The notes under the pieces were generated by a model that was not told the DNA's origin, did no database searches, and saw only the letters and a list, made by a program, of their open reading frames with translations. DNA of 64,000 bases from Rheinheimera aquimaris (GTDB taxonomy: Bacteria; Pseudomonadota; Gammaproteobacteria; Enterobacterales; Alteromonadaceae). Both the position numbers and the translations under genes were made by a program. The stretch covers positions 1 to 64,000 of the forward strand of contig NZ_JAJAVQ010000008.1 in NCBI RefSeq assembly GCF_020531985.1, in the 5' to 3' direction. Numbering within the stretch: position 1 is the first letter of the stretch; each line of letters begins with the position of its first letter. Shown one piece after another: positions 53,477 to 62,654 of this stretch.

Positions 53477-55768
53477 TTAGCGCTGTATCAGCGCAGCAAA
53501 CTCGCTGGCAGGTATAGCTTTACTGAAGTAGTAACCCTGATAGAAATCACAGCCTTGCTGGCGCAAGAAGGCCAGTTGTTCAGCTGTCTCAACACCTTCG
53601 GCCAGCACTTTAAAATTCATCGTGTGAGCCAGCGCAATAATTGCCGTAGCGATCTGCTTGTCATCCTTTGCCTGGGGAATATGTTCAATAAAGCGCCTGT
53701 CTATTTTCAGTACGTCCAACGGCAAGCGTGTCAGATAAGATAAAGACGAATAGCCAGTACCAAAATCATCAATCGCCAGCCTGACTCCTAACGCTTTGAT
53801 CTGATGCATAGTAGCAATAACCCGCTCTTCATCTGTCATCAGCACGCTCTCGGTGACCTCCAGCTCAAGCAGTTCAGGCGGTACCGCTGTTTCAGCCAAT
53901 GCCAGCTTCAATTCTTCAAGCAGCTGATCTTTGCTAAATTGCTGTGCCGACACATTAACGGCCAGACTAAACGGAGTCATGCCCTGATCAAGCCAGTGCT
54001 TAAGCTGCCTGAGGCTCTGCCGCAATACCCAGGCGCCGAGATCGTGGATCAGGCCACACCCTTCCGCTAACGGGATAAACACCGACGGCGTGATAACACC
54101 TAACTCGTCATCATGCCAACGCAGTAATACCTCAGCGCCAACTACTTTGTCGCTGACAATGTCTATTTGCGGCTGATAATAACATTGCAAAATATTATTT
54201 TTTATTGCCTGGCGCAAACGTGCCTCAAGCACAACACGTTGCTTTGCCTGAGCAGTTAACGCATCGGTATACAACGCGATATGGTTGCGCCCTTCGCCTT
54301 TGACCTTATACATTGCTGCATCGGCAGCTCTGAGCAAATCTTCGCTATTGGTTGCATGGTCAGGATAGAGGCTTATTCCGACGGAAACCGCGGTATTAAC
54401 TTCCGCGCCATTATTTAACATACAAGGTTGCTGCAACTGTTTCATAAGCAACCTTGCTAACGTAGCGGCTTCAGCGTCAGATTGCACGACTGGCAACAAT
54501 ACACCAAACTCATCGCCACCCAGCCGGGCCAGCACATGTTGCGAATCACAGCCTTGCTGCAACCTTTGGCTCACCTGCATCAGCAGTTGATCGCCGGCGC
54601 TGTGGCCAAAGCTGTCGTTTATGTCTTTAAAATTATCCAAATCCATCAGCAGCACCGCACATTGCTGTTCCTGCTGTTGGGCTCGGGCAATGGCTTTATC
54701 CACGCAACGGGCAAAATGCTGGCGGTTGGGTAACTGCGTTACGGCATCAAAATCAGATAGAAACGCCAGGGCTGCGGCCTGTTTCTTATGTTCAGTTAAA
54801 TCGACGTCAATACAGAAAATCTGCGGTTCCATCTCTGGGAGCTTCACCACTGCATGGCCTGAAAATACTGATACCATTGAGCCGTCTTTACGTTGTAACA
54901 CCAGCTCTTCTGACGGAATAGAAGTACCTGTCTGAGCCATCTGTGTCATCGCTTCCGCGACCAATGGCTTCATCGGGGCAGGAATAATCAGTTCCAGCAG
55001 GTTTTTGCCTATCGCTTCTTCCCTGCTATAGCCGTAAATCAGTTCACTGGCTTTATTCCAGTAAAACGTCGAACCGTCAGCATAGTAGCCCTGGACAGCA
55101 ATTTGCGGCGTGTTGTCCAGTAAAGTACGGAAGCGCAACTCGCTTTGCGCCAGTTGCTGCTGAACCTGCTTCTGTTCATTAATATTATGTATCACTGAAA
55201 TAAAGTAACTAAACGCCGGGGTGCGGATCATGGCGACGGACAAGTGCGCCCACAGCACTTTACCATCCTTACAGATATAACGTTTTTCTAATTCGTAATT
55301 GTCTATCTGGCCATTTTTCAGCTGTCTGACCATGGCAATATCAGTATCCAGATCGGCAGGGAAAGTAAGTTGCTGAAAGTTCATTCTTATCAGCTCAGCT
55401 TCGGTGTAACCCAGCATCCGGCATAACACCTGATTCACCCGTAAGAAACGGCCATCCATCGACACATGCGCTATGCCAGCTGCTGCATGCGAAAAAGTAT
55501 CAATAAAAGCCTGCTCAGACTGGTTAAGCGACCGGGCTATGTGCTGTTTTTGCTTTAACAGAAACCATGCGAGTAGTGCCGTCAGGCTAACGTAGAAATA
55601 TCCCTTATAACTTTGGTATTGCGTCAGCAGACTGCTGTCGGTAACGAGCCAGGCTAGTATTTTATCGCTGCAGGTAATCCACAGCAGACCAAACAAAAAA
55701 TACACCAGAGCACCAAACCAGGGATGCTGTAACAGGAATTGTAAACGGGGCTTCCATACCGGTGTCAT
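53477..55768 (-). CDS. membrane PAS-PAS-GGDEF-EAL c-di-GMP protein
   Basis: A 763-residue inner-membrane protein with two helices (about 14-42 and 52-67), two PAS domains (about 78-205 and 208-335), a GGDEF domain (about 335-500) and an EAL domain (about 510-760). GGDEF is LARLGGDEFGVLL, intact, but the I-site Arg-x-x-Asp five residues before it is absent. The EAL motif appears as AEVLLRW, and the rest of the phosphodiesterase set is intact: NVSAQQF, LEVTES, DDFGTGYSSL, LKIDRRFI, AEGVET and YQGYYFSKA. It is probably an active c-di-GMP phosphodiesterase, with the cyclase activity uncertain. Convergent with sbcC, whose stop it adjoins. Confidence 0.94.
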   Translation of the reverse strand: MTPVWKPRLQFLLQHPWFGALVYFLFGLLWITCSDKILAWLVTDSSLLTQYQSYKGYFYVSLTALLAWFLLKQKQHIARSLNQSEQAFIDTFSHAAAGIAHVSMDGRFLRVNQVLCRMLGYTEAELIRMNFQQLTFPADLDTDIAMVRQLKNGQIDNYELEKRYICKDGKVLWAHLSVAMIRTPAFSYFISVIHNINEQKQVQQQLAQSELRFRTLLDNTPQIAVQGYYADGSTFYWNKASELIYGYSREEAIGKNLLELIIPAPMKPLVAEAMTQMAQTGTSIPSEELVLQRKDGSMVSVFSGHAVVKLPEMEPQIFCIDVDLTEHKKQAAALAFLSDFDAVTQLPNRQHFARCVDKAIARAQQQEQQCAVLLMDLDNFKDINDSFGHSAGDQLLMQVSQRLQQGCDSQHVLARLGGDEFGVLLPVVQSDAEAATLARLLMKQLQQPCMLNNGAEVNTAVSVGISLYPDHATNSEDLLRAADAAMYKVKGEGRNHIALYTDALTAQAKQRVVLEARLRQAIKNNILQCYYQPQIDIVSDKVVGAEVLLRWHDDELGVITPSVFIPLAEGCGLIHDLGAWVLRQSLRQLKHWLDQGMTPFSLAVNVSAQQFSKDQLLEELKLALAETAVPPELLELEVTESVLMTDEERVIATMHQIKALGVRLAIDDFGTGYSSLSYLTRLPLDVLKIDRRFIEHIPQAKDDKQIATAIIALAHTMNFKVLAEGVETAEQLAFLRQQGCDFYQGYYFSKAIPASEFAALIQR

Positions 55769-55867
55769 TAGGTTAATGTAGAAATATTATTAATGAAGTG
55801 GTAATGACAGCATAGCCTAAATTTATAACAGGCCAAGCTAAATGATTAAATAACAAGGTATTTAATA

Positions 55868-55892
55868 ACAGGCCTGCCTGATGCAGGCCTGG
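55868..55892 (-). terminator. terminator of the DUF481 gene
   Basis: Stem CAGGCCTGC / GCAGGCCTG with a 5-base loop. T content after the stem is weak. Confidence 0.7.
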
Positions 55893-55898
55893 AAATAA

Positions 55899-56645
55899 TT
55901 AGAAAGAATACACCAGCGTCAGTGACGTTTGCGTATCTGTACTCTTTTTTCCTTCCGGAACAGAAGAGTCATTTTGTACTAAAAATGCTGCTTTCATCTG
56001 CAACGAACCATTAATCTTTGCCCGCAACGATGTTTCGCTGATAGTACGGGTATTATCGTCACCATACTCTACGCTGAGCGTCTGAGCAAAGCTGGCTGAT
56101 TCGCTGATTGTCCAGTTAAAAGCAGCTGCTCCACGCACAATCAGGCCATTCTCTGTTTCGCCTGTTGAACGCTTACCGGTGAAATAACCCGGACCGATTT
56201 CCACATCCAGATATTTATCTTCGGTATTGTACACCCGGGTACCATAACCTAAAGCAACAGTGGTGTATTCAGTATAAGCGCCAAACTCATCATCAGTATA
56301 CGAGCCAAAAGCGAATAACTTATCAAATTCATTATCCAGCTTATACGCCGCTTTTGCCGAAATCAGATACTTTTCTGCCGACTTTTCAGTGTATTTATCA
56401 CCGTTGTCATCAGTCTTTTCATCCTCTTTAAAAAAGGCGCTGAAGATATACTGATTACTCCACTGCTGCAGTTCTTGCTTAGCATCGATCTTACCAGTAA
56501 TGGAGGTACCGACTGTGTTACCGGAGGTGGTTATCGCCCCCAGCTCTGCCGATGTTGTCCACACCTTGTCAGTAGCAGCAGTATCGTTAGCCTGTGCCTG
56601 CATGCTGGCAATCACGGCCAATGCTAAAACTGAATAAACCTTCAT
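55899..56645 (-). CDS. DUF481 family outer membrane protein (YdiY-like)
   Basis: A 248-residue protein with a signal peptide (about 1-19, ending QAQA) and a mature part of alternating beta strands ending in Phe, as outer-membrane beta barrels do (SLTLVYSF). ELGAITTSGNTVGTSITGKI is the family start. DUF481/YdiY proteins are induced by acid or other stress in some species; function unknown. Two bases upstream of its start lies the mscS stop, so the two may be co-transcribed. Confidence 0.9.
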   Translation of the reverse strand: MKVYSVLALAVIASMQAQANDTAATDKVWTTSAELGAITTSGNTVGTSITGKIDAKQELQQWSNQYIFSAFFKEDEKTDDNGDKYTEKSAEKYLISAKAAYKLDNEFDKLFAFGSYTDDEFGAYTEYTTVALGYGTRVYNTEDKYLDVEIGPGYFTGKRSTGETENGLIVRGAAAFNWTISESASFAQTLSVEYGDDNTRTISETSLRAKINGSLQMKAAFLVQNDSSVPEGKKSTDTQTSLTLVYSF

Positions 56646-56647
56646 AC

Positions 56648-57472
56648 TTACTCCTGCTTATCTTTCTTAATATGTACATCCATTTGCGGAAATGGAATAC
56701 CAATACCGTGCTCATCAAATGTCAGCTTCACTTTTTCCAGCGTATCCCAATACACGCCCCAGTAATCAGCCGATTTTACCCAAGGCCGTACCAGGATGTT
56801 GACCGAGGAATCTGCCAGAGCGCCAACCTTTATTGCTGCCGCTGGCTCCGCCAGTACGCGCTCATCGCTCTTTATAATATCTTCCAGTATTTGTTTGGCT
56901 TTACGCAGATCAGAGTCATAACTGATACCGATGGTCAAATCGACGCGGCGCGTGGCTTCTGCTGAGTAATTGGTTATAGCGCTACCGGTGATTTGTGCAT
57001 TTGGCACTATCACCAGTTTATTGTCCGGGGTTTTCATGATGGTCTGAAAAATCTCAATTTTATCTACCGTGCCGGTGATACCGCCAGCGTCGATAAAATC
57101 GCCTGATTTAAATGGTCTGAACAGGATAATCAATATACCAGAGGCAAAATTGGCCAGAGACCCTTGTAACGCTAACCCGATCGCCAAACCGGCTGCACCT
57201 AAAATAGCAATAAATGATGTGGTCTGAACACCAACCTGTGACAGCGCCATCAAAACCGTCGCGATCATAATAACGGCGTAGACAATGCCACAGACAAAAG
57301 ACACGACAGCCTTATCTACTGAGCGTTTTAATAACGACTTCTCCAGAAAACGACGTAAGGCTTTAGCCACCATACGGCCGACATAAAAGATAACTATCGC
57401 GGCGACAAGCTGCAGCAGGTAGGCTAACAGCAACTCGTGATTCTCCTCGAATAACTGAGTAATTTTCTCCAT
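56648..57472 (-). CDS. mscS: small-conductance mechanosensitive channel
   Basis: A 274-residue MscS channel that opens on membrane tension after hypo-osmotic shock. Three membrane helices (about 18-40, 58-80, 85-115), with the pore helix in ILGAAGLAIGLALQGSLANFASG (near 92-114) and the beta domain following FRPFKSGDFID. I choose ATG 57472, with a perfect AGGAG six bases upstream and the family start MEKITQLFE; a longer frame to 57547 has no ribosome site. Confidence 0.95.
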   Translation of the reverse strand: MEKITQLFEENHELLLAYLLQLVAAIVIFYVGRMVAKALRRFLEKSLLKRSVDKAVVSFVCGIVYAVIMIATVLMALSQVGVQTTSFIAILGAAGLAIGLALQGSLANFASGILIILFRPFKSGDFIDAGGITGTVDKIEIFQTIMKTPDNKLVIVPNAQITGSAITNYSAEATRRVDLTIGISYDSDLRKAKQILEDIIKSDERVLAEPAAAIKVGALADSSVNILVRPWVKSADYWGVYWDTLEKVKLTFDEHGIGIPFPQMDVHIKKDKQE

Positions 57473-57587
57473 AACACGCTCCTGTGAATTATCCGGTTTA
57501 GCAAGCAGCGCAGATAATAACACAGCAGCACTGGCCTGGTCAGGCAAAACCTACAAGTTGTTAACCTAACCTGGTAGCGGAAAATGC

Positions 57588-57616
57588 TTGGTACCGACAT
57601 AAAACTTAGGTAAAAT
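57588..57616 (+). promoter_or_regulatory. promoter of tRNA-His
   Basis: TTGGTA at 57588-57593, 17 bases, TAAAAT at 57611-57616, then the GC-rich discriminator GCGCC, as usual for stringently controlled stable RNA. Start expected near 57623, just before the mature tRNA. Confidence 0.75.
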
Positions 57617-57629
57617 GCGCCTTCCAAGT

Positions 57630-57706
57630 GGTGACTGTAGCTCAGTTGGTAGAGCCCCGGATTGTGATTCCGGTTGTCGTGGGTTCGAGCCCCATCAGTC
57701 ACCCCA
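57630..57706 (+). tRNA. hisR: tRNA-His (anticodon GTG)
   Basis: A 77-base tRNA with the extra G at position -1 (57630) that identifies histidine tRNAs, paired with C73. Acceptor arms GTGACTG / CAGTCAC, T-loop GGTTCGAGCCC, anticodon GTG at 57664-57666 and genomically encoded CCA end at 57704-57706. A monocistronic tRNA gene here, not in the cluster arrangement seen in enterobacteria. Confidence 0.98.
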
Positions 57707-57759
57707 CTCTTCTCTTCTTTGCTAAGCTAAGTACTTCCGATAGTGTCACAGAGAACATT

Positions 57760-58320
57760 ATGCTGAGTCTCGCCGCGATACAGCAGCAACTACAACAATC
57801 CAGCCTGCCACCGGTCGAAACCTGGGATCCGCCTTTTTGCGGCGATATACCGTTGCAAATTGACAGCAACGGCGATTGGCTATACCAGCATAGTAAAATT
57901 CAGCGCCCTGCTTTGATAAAGCTGTTCGCATCCGTGTTGCTACGTCAGAACGATGCATATTACTTACAAACGCCGGTAGAAAAAGTCCGTATCGAAGTAG
58001 TTGATGCGCCGCTGATTGTGACACAACATAACTGGCTGGAGACAGATAACGGCAGAGCACTCTGCCTGACGCTTAATACAGAGCAAGAGATAGTTGTCAG
58101 CCCGCAATATCCGTTAGCACTACAGCGTGATCCGCAGCAGCAGTTTTTACCCTATCTGCAATTATGGCGTGGCCTGACAGCGAAGCTGCACCGCAATGTC
58201 TATTATCAGCTGGCGGAACATGTCAGCGCTGTCTACTGTAATGCCCGGTTACATTACCAGATAAAAAGTGGTGGTTTCCCATACACTTTCGCCATAAGCG
58301 CCTGTGATGCTGGTCGGTGA
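57760..58320 (+). CDS. DUF1285 domain-containing protein
   Basis: A 186-residue cytoplasmic protein starting MLSLAAIQQQLQQSSLPPVE and containing WDPPFCGDIPLQIDSNGDWLYQHSKI and TPVEKVRIEVVDAPL, the DUF1285 pattern. Function unknown. I choose ATG 57760; an upstream frame opens inside the tRNA gene and cannot be coding. Confidence 0.88.
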   Translation: MLSLAAIQQQLQQSSLPPVETWDPPFCGDIPLQIDSNGDWLYQHSKIQRPALIKLFASVLLRQNDAYYLQTPVEKVRIEVVDAPLIVTQHNWLETDNGRALCLTLNTEQEIVVSPQYPLALQRDPQQQFLPYLQLWRGLTAKLHRNVYYQLAEHVSAVYCNARLHYQIKSGGFPYTFAISACDAGR

Positions 58321-58408
58321 AATACGACACTTTATCTAAAGCCGGTTGCTGAATCAGACGACTGTGTTATCACTTAGTGTCTATTTGATCACATAAGGCC
58401 ATAACAAC

Positions 58409-59704
58409 ATGAAGAAAACGCCAATAGCAATCCTGCTCAGCACCGCTTTTATTTGTAGCTCAGCTATCTGTAGCGTCAATGCCGCTACATTGATCCATGC
58501 AGGTAAAATTATTACCGCCGAAAACGGTAAAATTCTTACCGACCACACCATCGTCGTAGAGCAGGACAAAATATCAGCGCTGGAAGCAGGATTTCGCCAA
58601 GCCAACGCTGACGACACTGTTATCGACCTGAAGCAACATACCGTCATGCCTGGTCTCATGGATATGCATACACATTTTTATACCCAATTTAGTCCTTCCG
58701 TATACAGCGAAGGATTCACCATGAATGAAGCAGACTATGCGCTTCGGGGGGCCACTTTTGCTGAGAAAACCCTTATGGCTGGCTTTACCACGGTGCGGGA
58801 GCTGGGTGACAATAATCAGATTAGTGTGGCACTTAAAAAAGCCATTGCTAAAGGGTATATCAAAGGGCCACGAATTTACGCAGCCGGTAAATCTATCGCT
58901 ACAACCGGCGGCCACGCCGACCCGACTAATGGGCTGGCCTATGCATTAATGGCAGATCCTGGACCAAAAGAAGGTGTAATTAATGGCCCCGATGATGCCC
59001 GCAAAGCCGTGCGTCAGCGCTATAAAGAAGGCTCGGATTTAATAAAGATTACTGCCACAGGCGGTGTGCTCAGTGTTGCCAAAAGTGGCAGCAATCCTCA
59101 ATTTACAGATGAAGAGCTGGCAGCAATTGTCAGTACAGCAAAAGATTATGGTATGAAAGTGGCTGTGCATGCCCATGGCAAAGAAGGTATGGAACGGGCG
59201 ATCCGGGCGGGTGTCGACTCTATCGAACATGGCACTTACATGGATAAAAACACCATGTCAATGATGCGAAAACAAGGCACCTACTTTGTGCCAACAATCA
59301 GTGCTGGCAAATGGGCAGAAGAAAAATCACATATTGCCGGCTTCTTTCCTGACCTGGTCAGGCCTAAGGCCGCTACTATTGGCGGAAAAATTCAGCAAAC
59401 CTTTGCTGAGGCTTATAAAGCAGGTGTAAAGATTGCTTTTGGCACAGACGCAGGTGTGTATGAACATGGTAATAACTGGCGCGAGTTTATCTACATGACA
59501 GAAGCTGGTATGCCAGCGCTTGAAGCCATTCACAGTGCCACAATCGAAGGGGCTCGCCTGCTGGGCGTAGCGGATGAGCTGGGCAGCATTAAAGCAGGTA
59601 AGCTGGCAGATATCGTCGCCGTACAGGGCGATCCTTTACAGGATATAAACTTGATGGGACAAATCAGCTTCGTGATGAAAGCTGGTCAAATCTTCCGGCA
59701 ATAA
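58409..59704 (+). CDS. secreted metal-dependent amidohydrolase
   Basis: A 431-residue exported enzyme, signal peptide about 1-25. Metal ligands as in imidazolonepropionase/Xaa-Pro dipeptidase-like amidohydrolases: MDMHTHFY near 80, a probable carboxylated Lys in [11 protein letters not shown] near 214, [11 protein letters not shown] near 250, IEHGTYMD near 272 and the final Asp in [11 protein letters not shown] near 350. Distinct from the 670-residue amidohydrolase at 16679 though of the same superfamily. Substrate unknown; a dipeptidase is likely. Confidence 0.9.
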   Translation: MKKTPIAILLSTAFICSSAICSVNAATLIHAGKIITAENGKILTDHTIVVEQDKISALEAGFRQANADDTVIDLKQHTVMPGLMDMHTHFYTQFSPSVYSEGFTMNEADYALRGATFAEKTLMAGFTTVRELGDNNQISVALKKAIAKGYIKGPRIYAAGKSIATTGGHADPTNGLAYALMADPGPKEGVINGPDDARKAVRQRYKEGSDLIKITATGGVLSVAKSGSNPQFTDEELAAIVSTAKDYGMKVAVHAHGKEGMERAIRAGVDSIEHGTYMDKNTMSMMRKQGTYFVPTISAGKWAEEKSHIAGFFPDLVRPKAATIGGKIQQTFAEAYKAGVKIAFGTDAGVYEHGNNWREFIYMTEAGMPALEAIHSATIEGARLLGVADELGSIKAGKLADIVAVQGDPLQDINLMGQISFVMKAGQIFRQ

Positions 59705-59711
59705 TAACGTC

Positions 59712-59748
59712 GCGCTTCCGGTTTTATTCGGGCTGGAAGCGCTTTAAC
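59712..59748. terminator. hairpin between convergent amidohydrolase and DUF2489 genes
   Basis: Stem GCGCTTCC / GGAAGCGC around 15 bases, followed by TTT. It lies partly inside the 3' end of the DUF2489 gene. Confidence 0.55.
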
Positions 59749-60179
59749 AATGCATTCGTATCGGCAAGAATAAAGTCTTTCAAGTCCTGTTCAGCTTTCA
59801 GTCTGATACTGTCTTGCTGCTGCGTCAGAGCTTTATCTTGCTCTTTGCGCGCCTGATGTGTCGGCATATCTTTAACTACCTGATACATCTGATGTATGCC
59901 AGGATAAGTCGTTACCGGGTCTGGTTCATGTTCCGGCACCAGATGATCCAATAACACCCACACCCTAAGAGCGCCTTCAGATAGTTCGCATTGCTCTTCG
60001 CGCATTGCCTTACATATTAGTACAATACTATCGCGCAGATAACGCTTTTTTTCGGCCAGTTGCTGCTTTGCCTGCTTACTCTGTTGCTGCAAGCGCCACA
60101 ACAGTGTGCCAGCATAAAATGCCAACCCAGCCACTAACAACGCTGCCGCAACAAAGAGTACCCACACTGTTGTCGTCAA
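59724..60179 (-). CDS. DUF2489 domain-containing membrane protein
   Basis: A 151-residue protein with one N-terminal membrane helix (about 5-27) and a cytoplasmic charged helical part containing YLRDSIVLICKAMREEQCELSEGALRVWVLLD, the DUF2489 signature. Function unknown. Two bases after the yihI stop, the same pairing as in Shewanella and Vibrio relatives as I recall. Confidence 0.88.
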   Translation of the reverse strand: MTTTVWVLFVAAALLVAGLAFYAGTLLWRLQQQSKQAKQQLAEKKRYLRDSIVLICKAMREEQCELSEGALRVWVLLDHLVPEHEPDPVTTYPGIHQMYQVVKDMPTHQARKEQDKALTQQQDSIRLKAEQDLKDFILADTNALLKRFQPE

Positions 60180-60181
60180 AA

Positions 60182-60727
60182 TCAGTCCTCATCACCCAGT
60201 AAATCTTTGCGCCAATCTTTACGTTCAAACGCGGCCAGCGGATCCAGCGGTTCATCGTCTGCGTCATCAGCTAATCCAAGCTGCTGCAGAAGCTGCTCTA
60301 AACGCGCTGTTTTGGCGTTAAAATACTTTGCATCTTTACCCGTAAGAATTTCTTCCTGCTCAACCCGCTCGAGCAGCTGTTGCAGGTAGCCATCGTTTTC
60401 TATCAGAGCCAGTTCCTGCTCCGGTGTCAACGCTAGCGGTTTCGCTTTAGCCAAACTGGCTTTCGGCTGAATTTGCAATGCCGGTTGCTGCGCATCTGCA
60501 GGTACCAGCGCTATCGGCTTCTTACTGCCAAGCCGCTTATCTTTCTTTACAGACTCACCTTTTGACACAGACGAAACAACAGCAACGCTGTTACGGCTAC
60601 CTGATTTTAAACCGGCGCCTTTTTTCTTGGTCTGTTCTTTTGGCTGCCGGGTTTTACGGATATCATCCGCCGACAAATGCCGTTGTCCATTCGGGCCGGC
60701 CGAACGTGTTTTTTTCTGACGAGTCAT
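60182..60727 (-). CDS. yihI: Der GTPase-activating protein YihI
   Basis: A 181-residue protein that stimulates the GTPase Der in 50S ribosome assembly. A strongly basic, disordered N-terminus (about 1-80, MTRQKKTRSAGPNGQR) precedes an acidic C-terminal part with YLQQLLERVEQEEILTGKD and DDADDEPLDPLAAFERKDW. I choose ATG 60727 (AGGTG six bases upstream). In E. coli it is next to engB; here a methyltransferase and cytochrome c4 lie between. Confidence 0.93.
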   Translation of the reverse strand: MTRQKKTRSAGPNGQRHLSADDIRKTRQPKEQTKKKGAGLKSGSRNSVAVVSSVSKGESVKKDKRLGSKKPIALVPADAQQPALQIQPKASLAKAKPLALTPEQELALIENDGYLQQLLERVEQEEILTGKDAKYFNAKTARLEQLLQQLGLADDADDEPLDPLAAFERKDWRKDLLGDED

Positions 60728-60780
60728 GGTTATCACCTGTAAAAAAGGGCGCACATTTTAACCAGATTTGAGGCGAAACA

Positions 60781-61431
60781 CTAATGCTTTCGGTGCCTCA
60801 GTATTACGACATCTGCCGCAACAAAATCCAGTTCAAAATTATCCCTGTCTGCCAGATAGCGAAAAGTATTCTCACTAAAGAAACTGACATGGGTTGGGTC
60901 AAGCTTATAATGCCAACCGGTAAAGGCGTCTAAAGTGGTGTAGCGCTTTGTCATAATGGCCAGAGTGCCGCCGGGTTTCAAAAGAGATAACCACAATGCC
61001 CACTCCTGTGCCGGATTGACAAAATGCTCTATCGCCTCACTGCAGCAGATAAAGTGATATTGCTGCTGCAACACTGTAGCGTCTGGGGCAAAATACGGAT
61101 CCCATACCGCCACCGTTTGCCCGGCTTCCGTTAACATTTTTGCCAGTAAAGGCCCAGGGCCGCAGCCAAAGTCCAGGCCGGATAACCCCTGCTCGGGTAG
61201 CACCTGTAGTAAAGGACCCGCTAATCGCTGCAGGAACTTACGATAGCCCTCATCATTCAGATCATTCTGGTGTAGCTGGTACTGCGCCAATTCATCTTGC
61301 GCTGAGAGCACGGCTCCCCTATCGGCAAAGACGAGACTACAGCATTGGCACTGATAATAACTGCGGCGGCTGTCCTGATGGAAAAACCGGCATTGCTTTG
61401 CCAGACATAAAGGGCAAGAGGAGTTCAACAT
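60781..61431 (-). CDS. class I SAM-dependent methyltransferase with N-terminal zinc ribbon
   Basis: A 216-residue protein. Residues 1-35 hold two cysteine pairs (CPLC and CQCC) that can form a zinc ribbon; the rest is a Rossmann methyltransferase with the SAM motif LDFGCGPGPLLAKML near 94 and a post-motif ICCSEAIEHFVNP near 137. Target unknown; similar proteins are often small-molecule or lipid methyltransferases. It lies between yihI and a small ORF on the same strand. Confidence 0.88.
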   Translation of the reverse strand: MLNSSCPLCLAKQCRFFHQDSRRSYYQCQCCSLVFADRGAVLSAQDELAQYQLHQNDLNDEGYRKFLQRLAGPLLQVLPEQGLSGLDFGCGPGPLLAKMLTEAGQTVAVWDPYFAPDATVLQQQYHFICCSEAIEHFVNPAQEWALWLSLLKPGGTLAIMTKRYTTLDAFTGWHYKLDPTHVSFFSENTFRYLADRDNFELDFVAADVVILRHRKH

Positions 61432-61454
61432 AAACAGAAGATTAACCTACCAAA

Positions 61455-61484
61455 AGAAAAAGGCGATAAGATCGCCTTATCGCC
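61455..61484 (-). terminator. minus-strand terminator after the 61500-61745 ORF
   Basis: Minus-strand stem GGCGATAAG / CTTATCGCC, five-base loop GCGAT, followed by TTTTTCTTTT. It lies upstream of the methyltransferase gene and just beyond the stop of the small ORF, so it can only serve a transcript from that side. Confidence 0.8.
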
Positions 61485-61499
61485 CTGGATATATGTGTG

Positions 61500-61745
61500 T
61501 CAACTGGACACTTCTCTCATTCGCTGCCATCTTCCTGATGAAGTTACGACACCCTGTCTGCTCTTCCTGTTTTTATGCTGCCTTCCTGGCTGAGTAATTT
61601 TATTCTTTACGATCGTCCTGATACTTTCGTAATCTTCCCTGAGCGTGAAATCACGCAGCACATCATCCGGATGTGTTCTAAACAAAGGCACCGCGCACTT
61701 ACGTACTGGTACTGACACTTCCCTGCGGATAGTCCTTGTTTTCAT
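61500..61745 (-). CDS. hypothetical small basic protein, low certainty
   Basis: An 81-residue ORF, MKTRTIRREVSVPVRKCAVP..., unusually rich in Arg and Lys, with no family that I recognise. Against it: no clear ribosome site. For it: a strong minus-strand terminator begins 16 bases after the stop, which shows that something transcribed through this stretch ends there. It may be a small gene, or the transcript may be a non-coding RNA. Confidence 0.4.
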   Translation of the reverse strand: MKTRTIRREVSVPVRKCAVPLFRTHPDDVLRDFTLREDYESIRTIVKNKITQPGRQHKNRKSRQGVVTSSGRWQRMREVSS

Positions 61746-61964
61746 TCGTTACGAAATGTAACTGAGGCTTAATTTACTCTGATGAGTTTATATGGCAATA
61801 CACTACTCAAAAAAAACTACATTATTTTTAATATTCAGGATAATTAACTATAAAAATCAATAAATTAAAATGAAAAAACAGTTCAAAAAAGTTCAATTTA
61901 TTTTAAGGAAGGCTATTTTCCTACACTAGCTGTGAGATATATCTCACAAAATTTTGGCCCCAAA
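61746..61964. other. AT-rich intergenic stretch with 18-bp palindrome
   Basis: No gene is visible. The region is markedly richer in A and T than its surroundings and contains AGTTCAA twice, 10 bases apart (61872-61890 area), plus the perfect palindrome TGTGAGATATATCTCACA at 61931-61948, a likely operator. The palindrome has 8 bases between TGTGA and TCACA, not the 6 of a CRP site. Confidence 0.6.
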
Positions 61965-61998
61965 ATAAAAAAACCGGCGATGAACACCGGCTTTTGCG
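61965..61998 (-). terminator. terminator of the cytochrome c4 gene
   Basis: Minus-strand GCCGG-TGTTCATCG-CCGGTTTTTTT type hairpin with a 9-base loop and seven T residues. Confidence 0.75.
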
Positions 61999-62027
61999 CG
62001 ATAAAATTCAGCAGGCGCTACGAATAA

Positions 62028-62654
62028 TTAGTGCAAACCGCCCAGATATTGTGAAAGCACCTCAATATCTTCATCGGTCAGTTTTCTGGCAATATCCTGC
62101 ATCATGCCATTTAAATCATTTGCCCGCTTACCTTCACGGAATTCCGTCAACGTCGTTTTAAGATATGTAGCGTGCTGAAATGAAATTTTTGGGAAACCAC
62201 CCAGACCCAAACCCGAACCGCGCGGACCATGACACGCAATACAGGCTGCAATGCCGCGGCTGGCATCGCCGCCACGGTATAACTTTTCACCACGTGCTAT
62301 GACATTTTCAGGTGTCGCGCCCGCTTTCATTTTTTGGGAAGCAAAATATGCTGCCAGATCTTTCATATCCTGATCAGACAATGCCGCTACCATACCAAAC
62401 ATGATGCTGTTATTACGGCCTTGCTTGCCACCGGTTTCCATGCCTGTTTTAAAGTCTTTTAATTGCTTATATAAATATGTCGCATGCTGCCCGGCAAGCT
62501 TTGGATACATATCCACTAAACTATTGCCATCGGCGCTATGGCAAGCTGCACATACTGCTGATTTCGCTTTACCGGCTTCGGCATCACCATCAAACGCCTG
62601 AGCTGTTCCGATAAGACCGAATAACAGCGTCAGTGGAAATAGAATTTTTTTCAT
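62028..62654 (-). CDS. di-haem cytochrome c4
   Basis: A 208-residue periplasmic electron carrier: signal peptide (about 1-20, ending AQA), then two c-type haem domains with CAACH near residue 35 and CIACH near 138. KLAGQHATYLYKQLKDFK and KISFQHATYLKTTLTEFR are the repeated helical halves, with Met ligands in MFGMVAAL and MMQDIA. Cytochrome c4 passes electrons from the bc1 complex to terminal oxidases. In many relatives it lies beside engB, divergent as here. Confidence 0.95.
   Translation of the reverse strand: MKKILFPLTLLFGLIGTAQAFDGDAEAGKAKSAVCAACHSADGNSLVDMYPKLAGQHATYLYKQLKDFKTGMETGGKQGRNNSIMFGMVAALSDQDMKDLAAYFASQKMKAGATPENVIARGEKLYRGGDASRGIAACIACHGPRGSGLGLGGFPKISFQHATYLKTTLTEFREGKRANDLNGMMQDIARKLTDEDIEVLSQYLGGLH

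Noticed and set aside
57628-57759. N-terminal extension of the DUF1285 reading frame
   Set aside because: It runs through the tRNA-His gene; the true start is ATG 57760.
61931-61948. CRP site at TGTGAGATATATCTCACA
   Set aside because: The TGTGA and TCACA half-sites are separated by 8 bases; CRP needs 6. Kept only as an unassigned palindrome.
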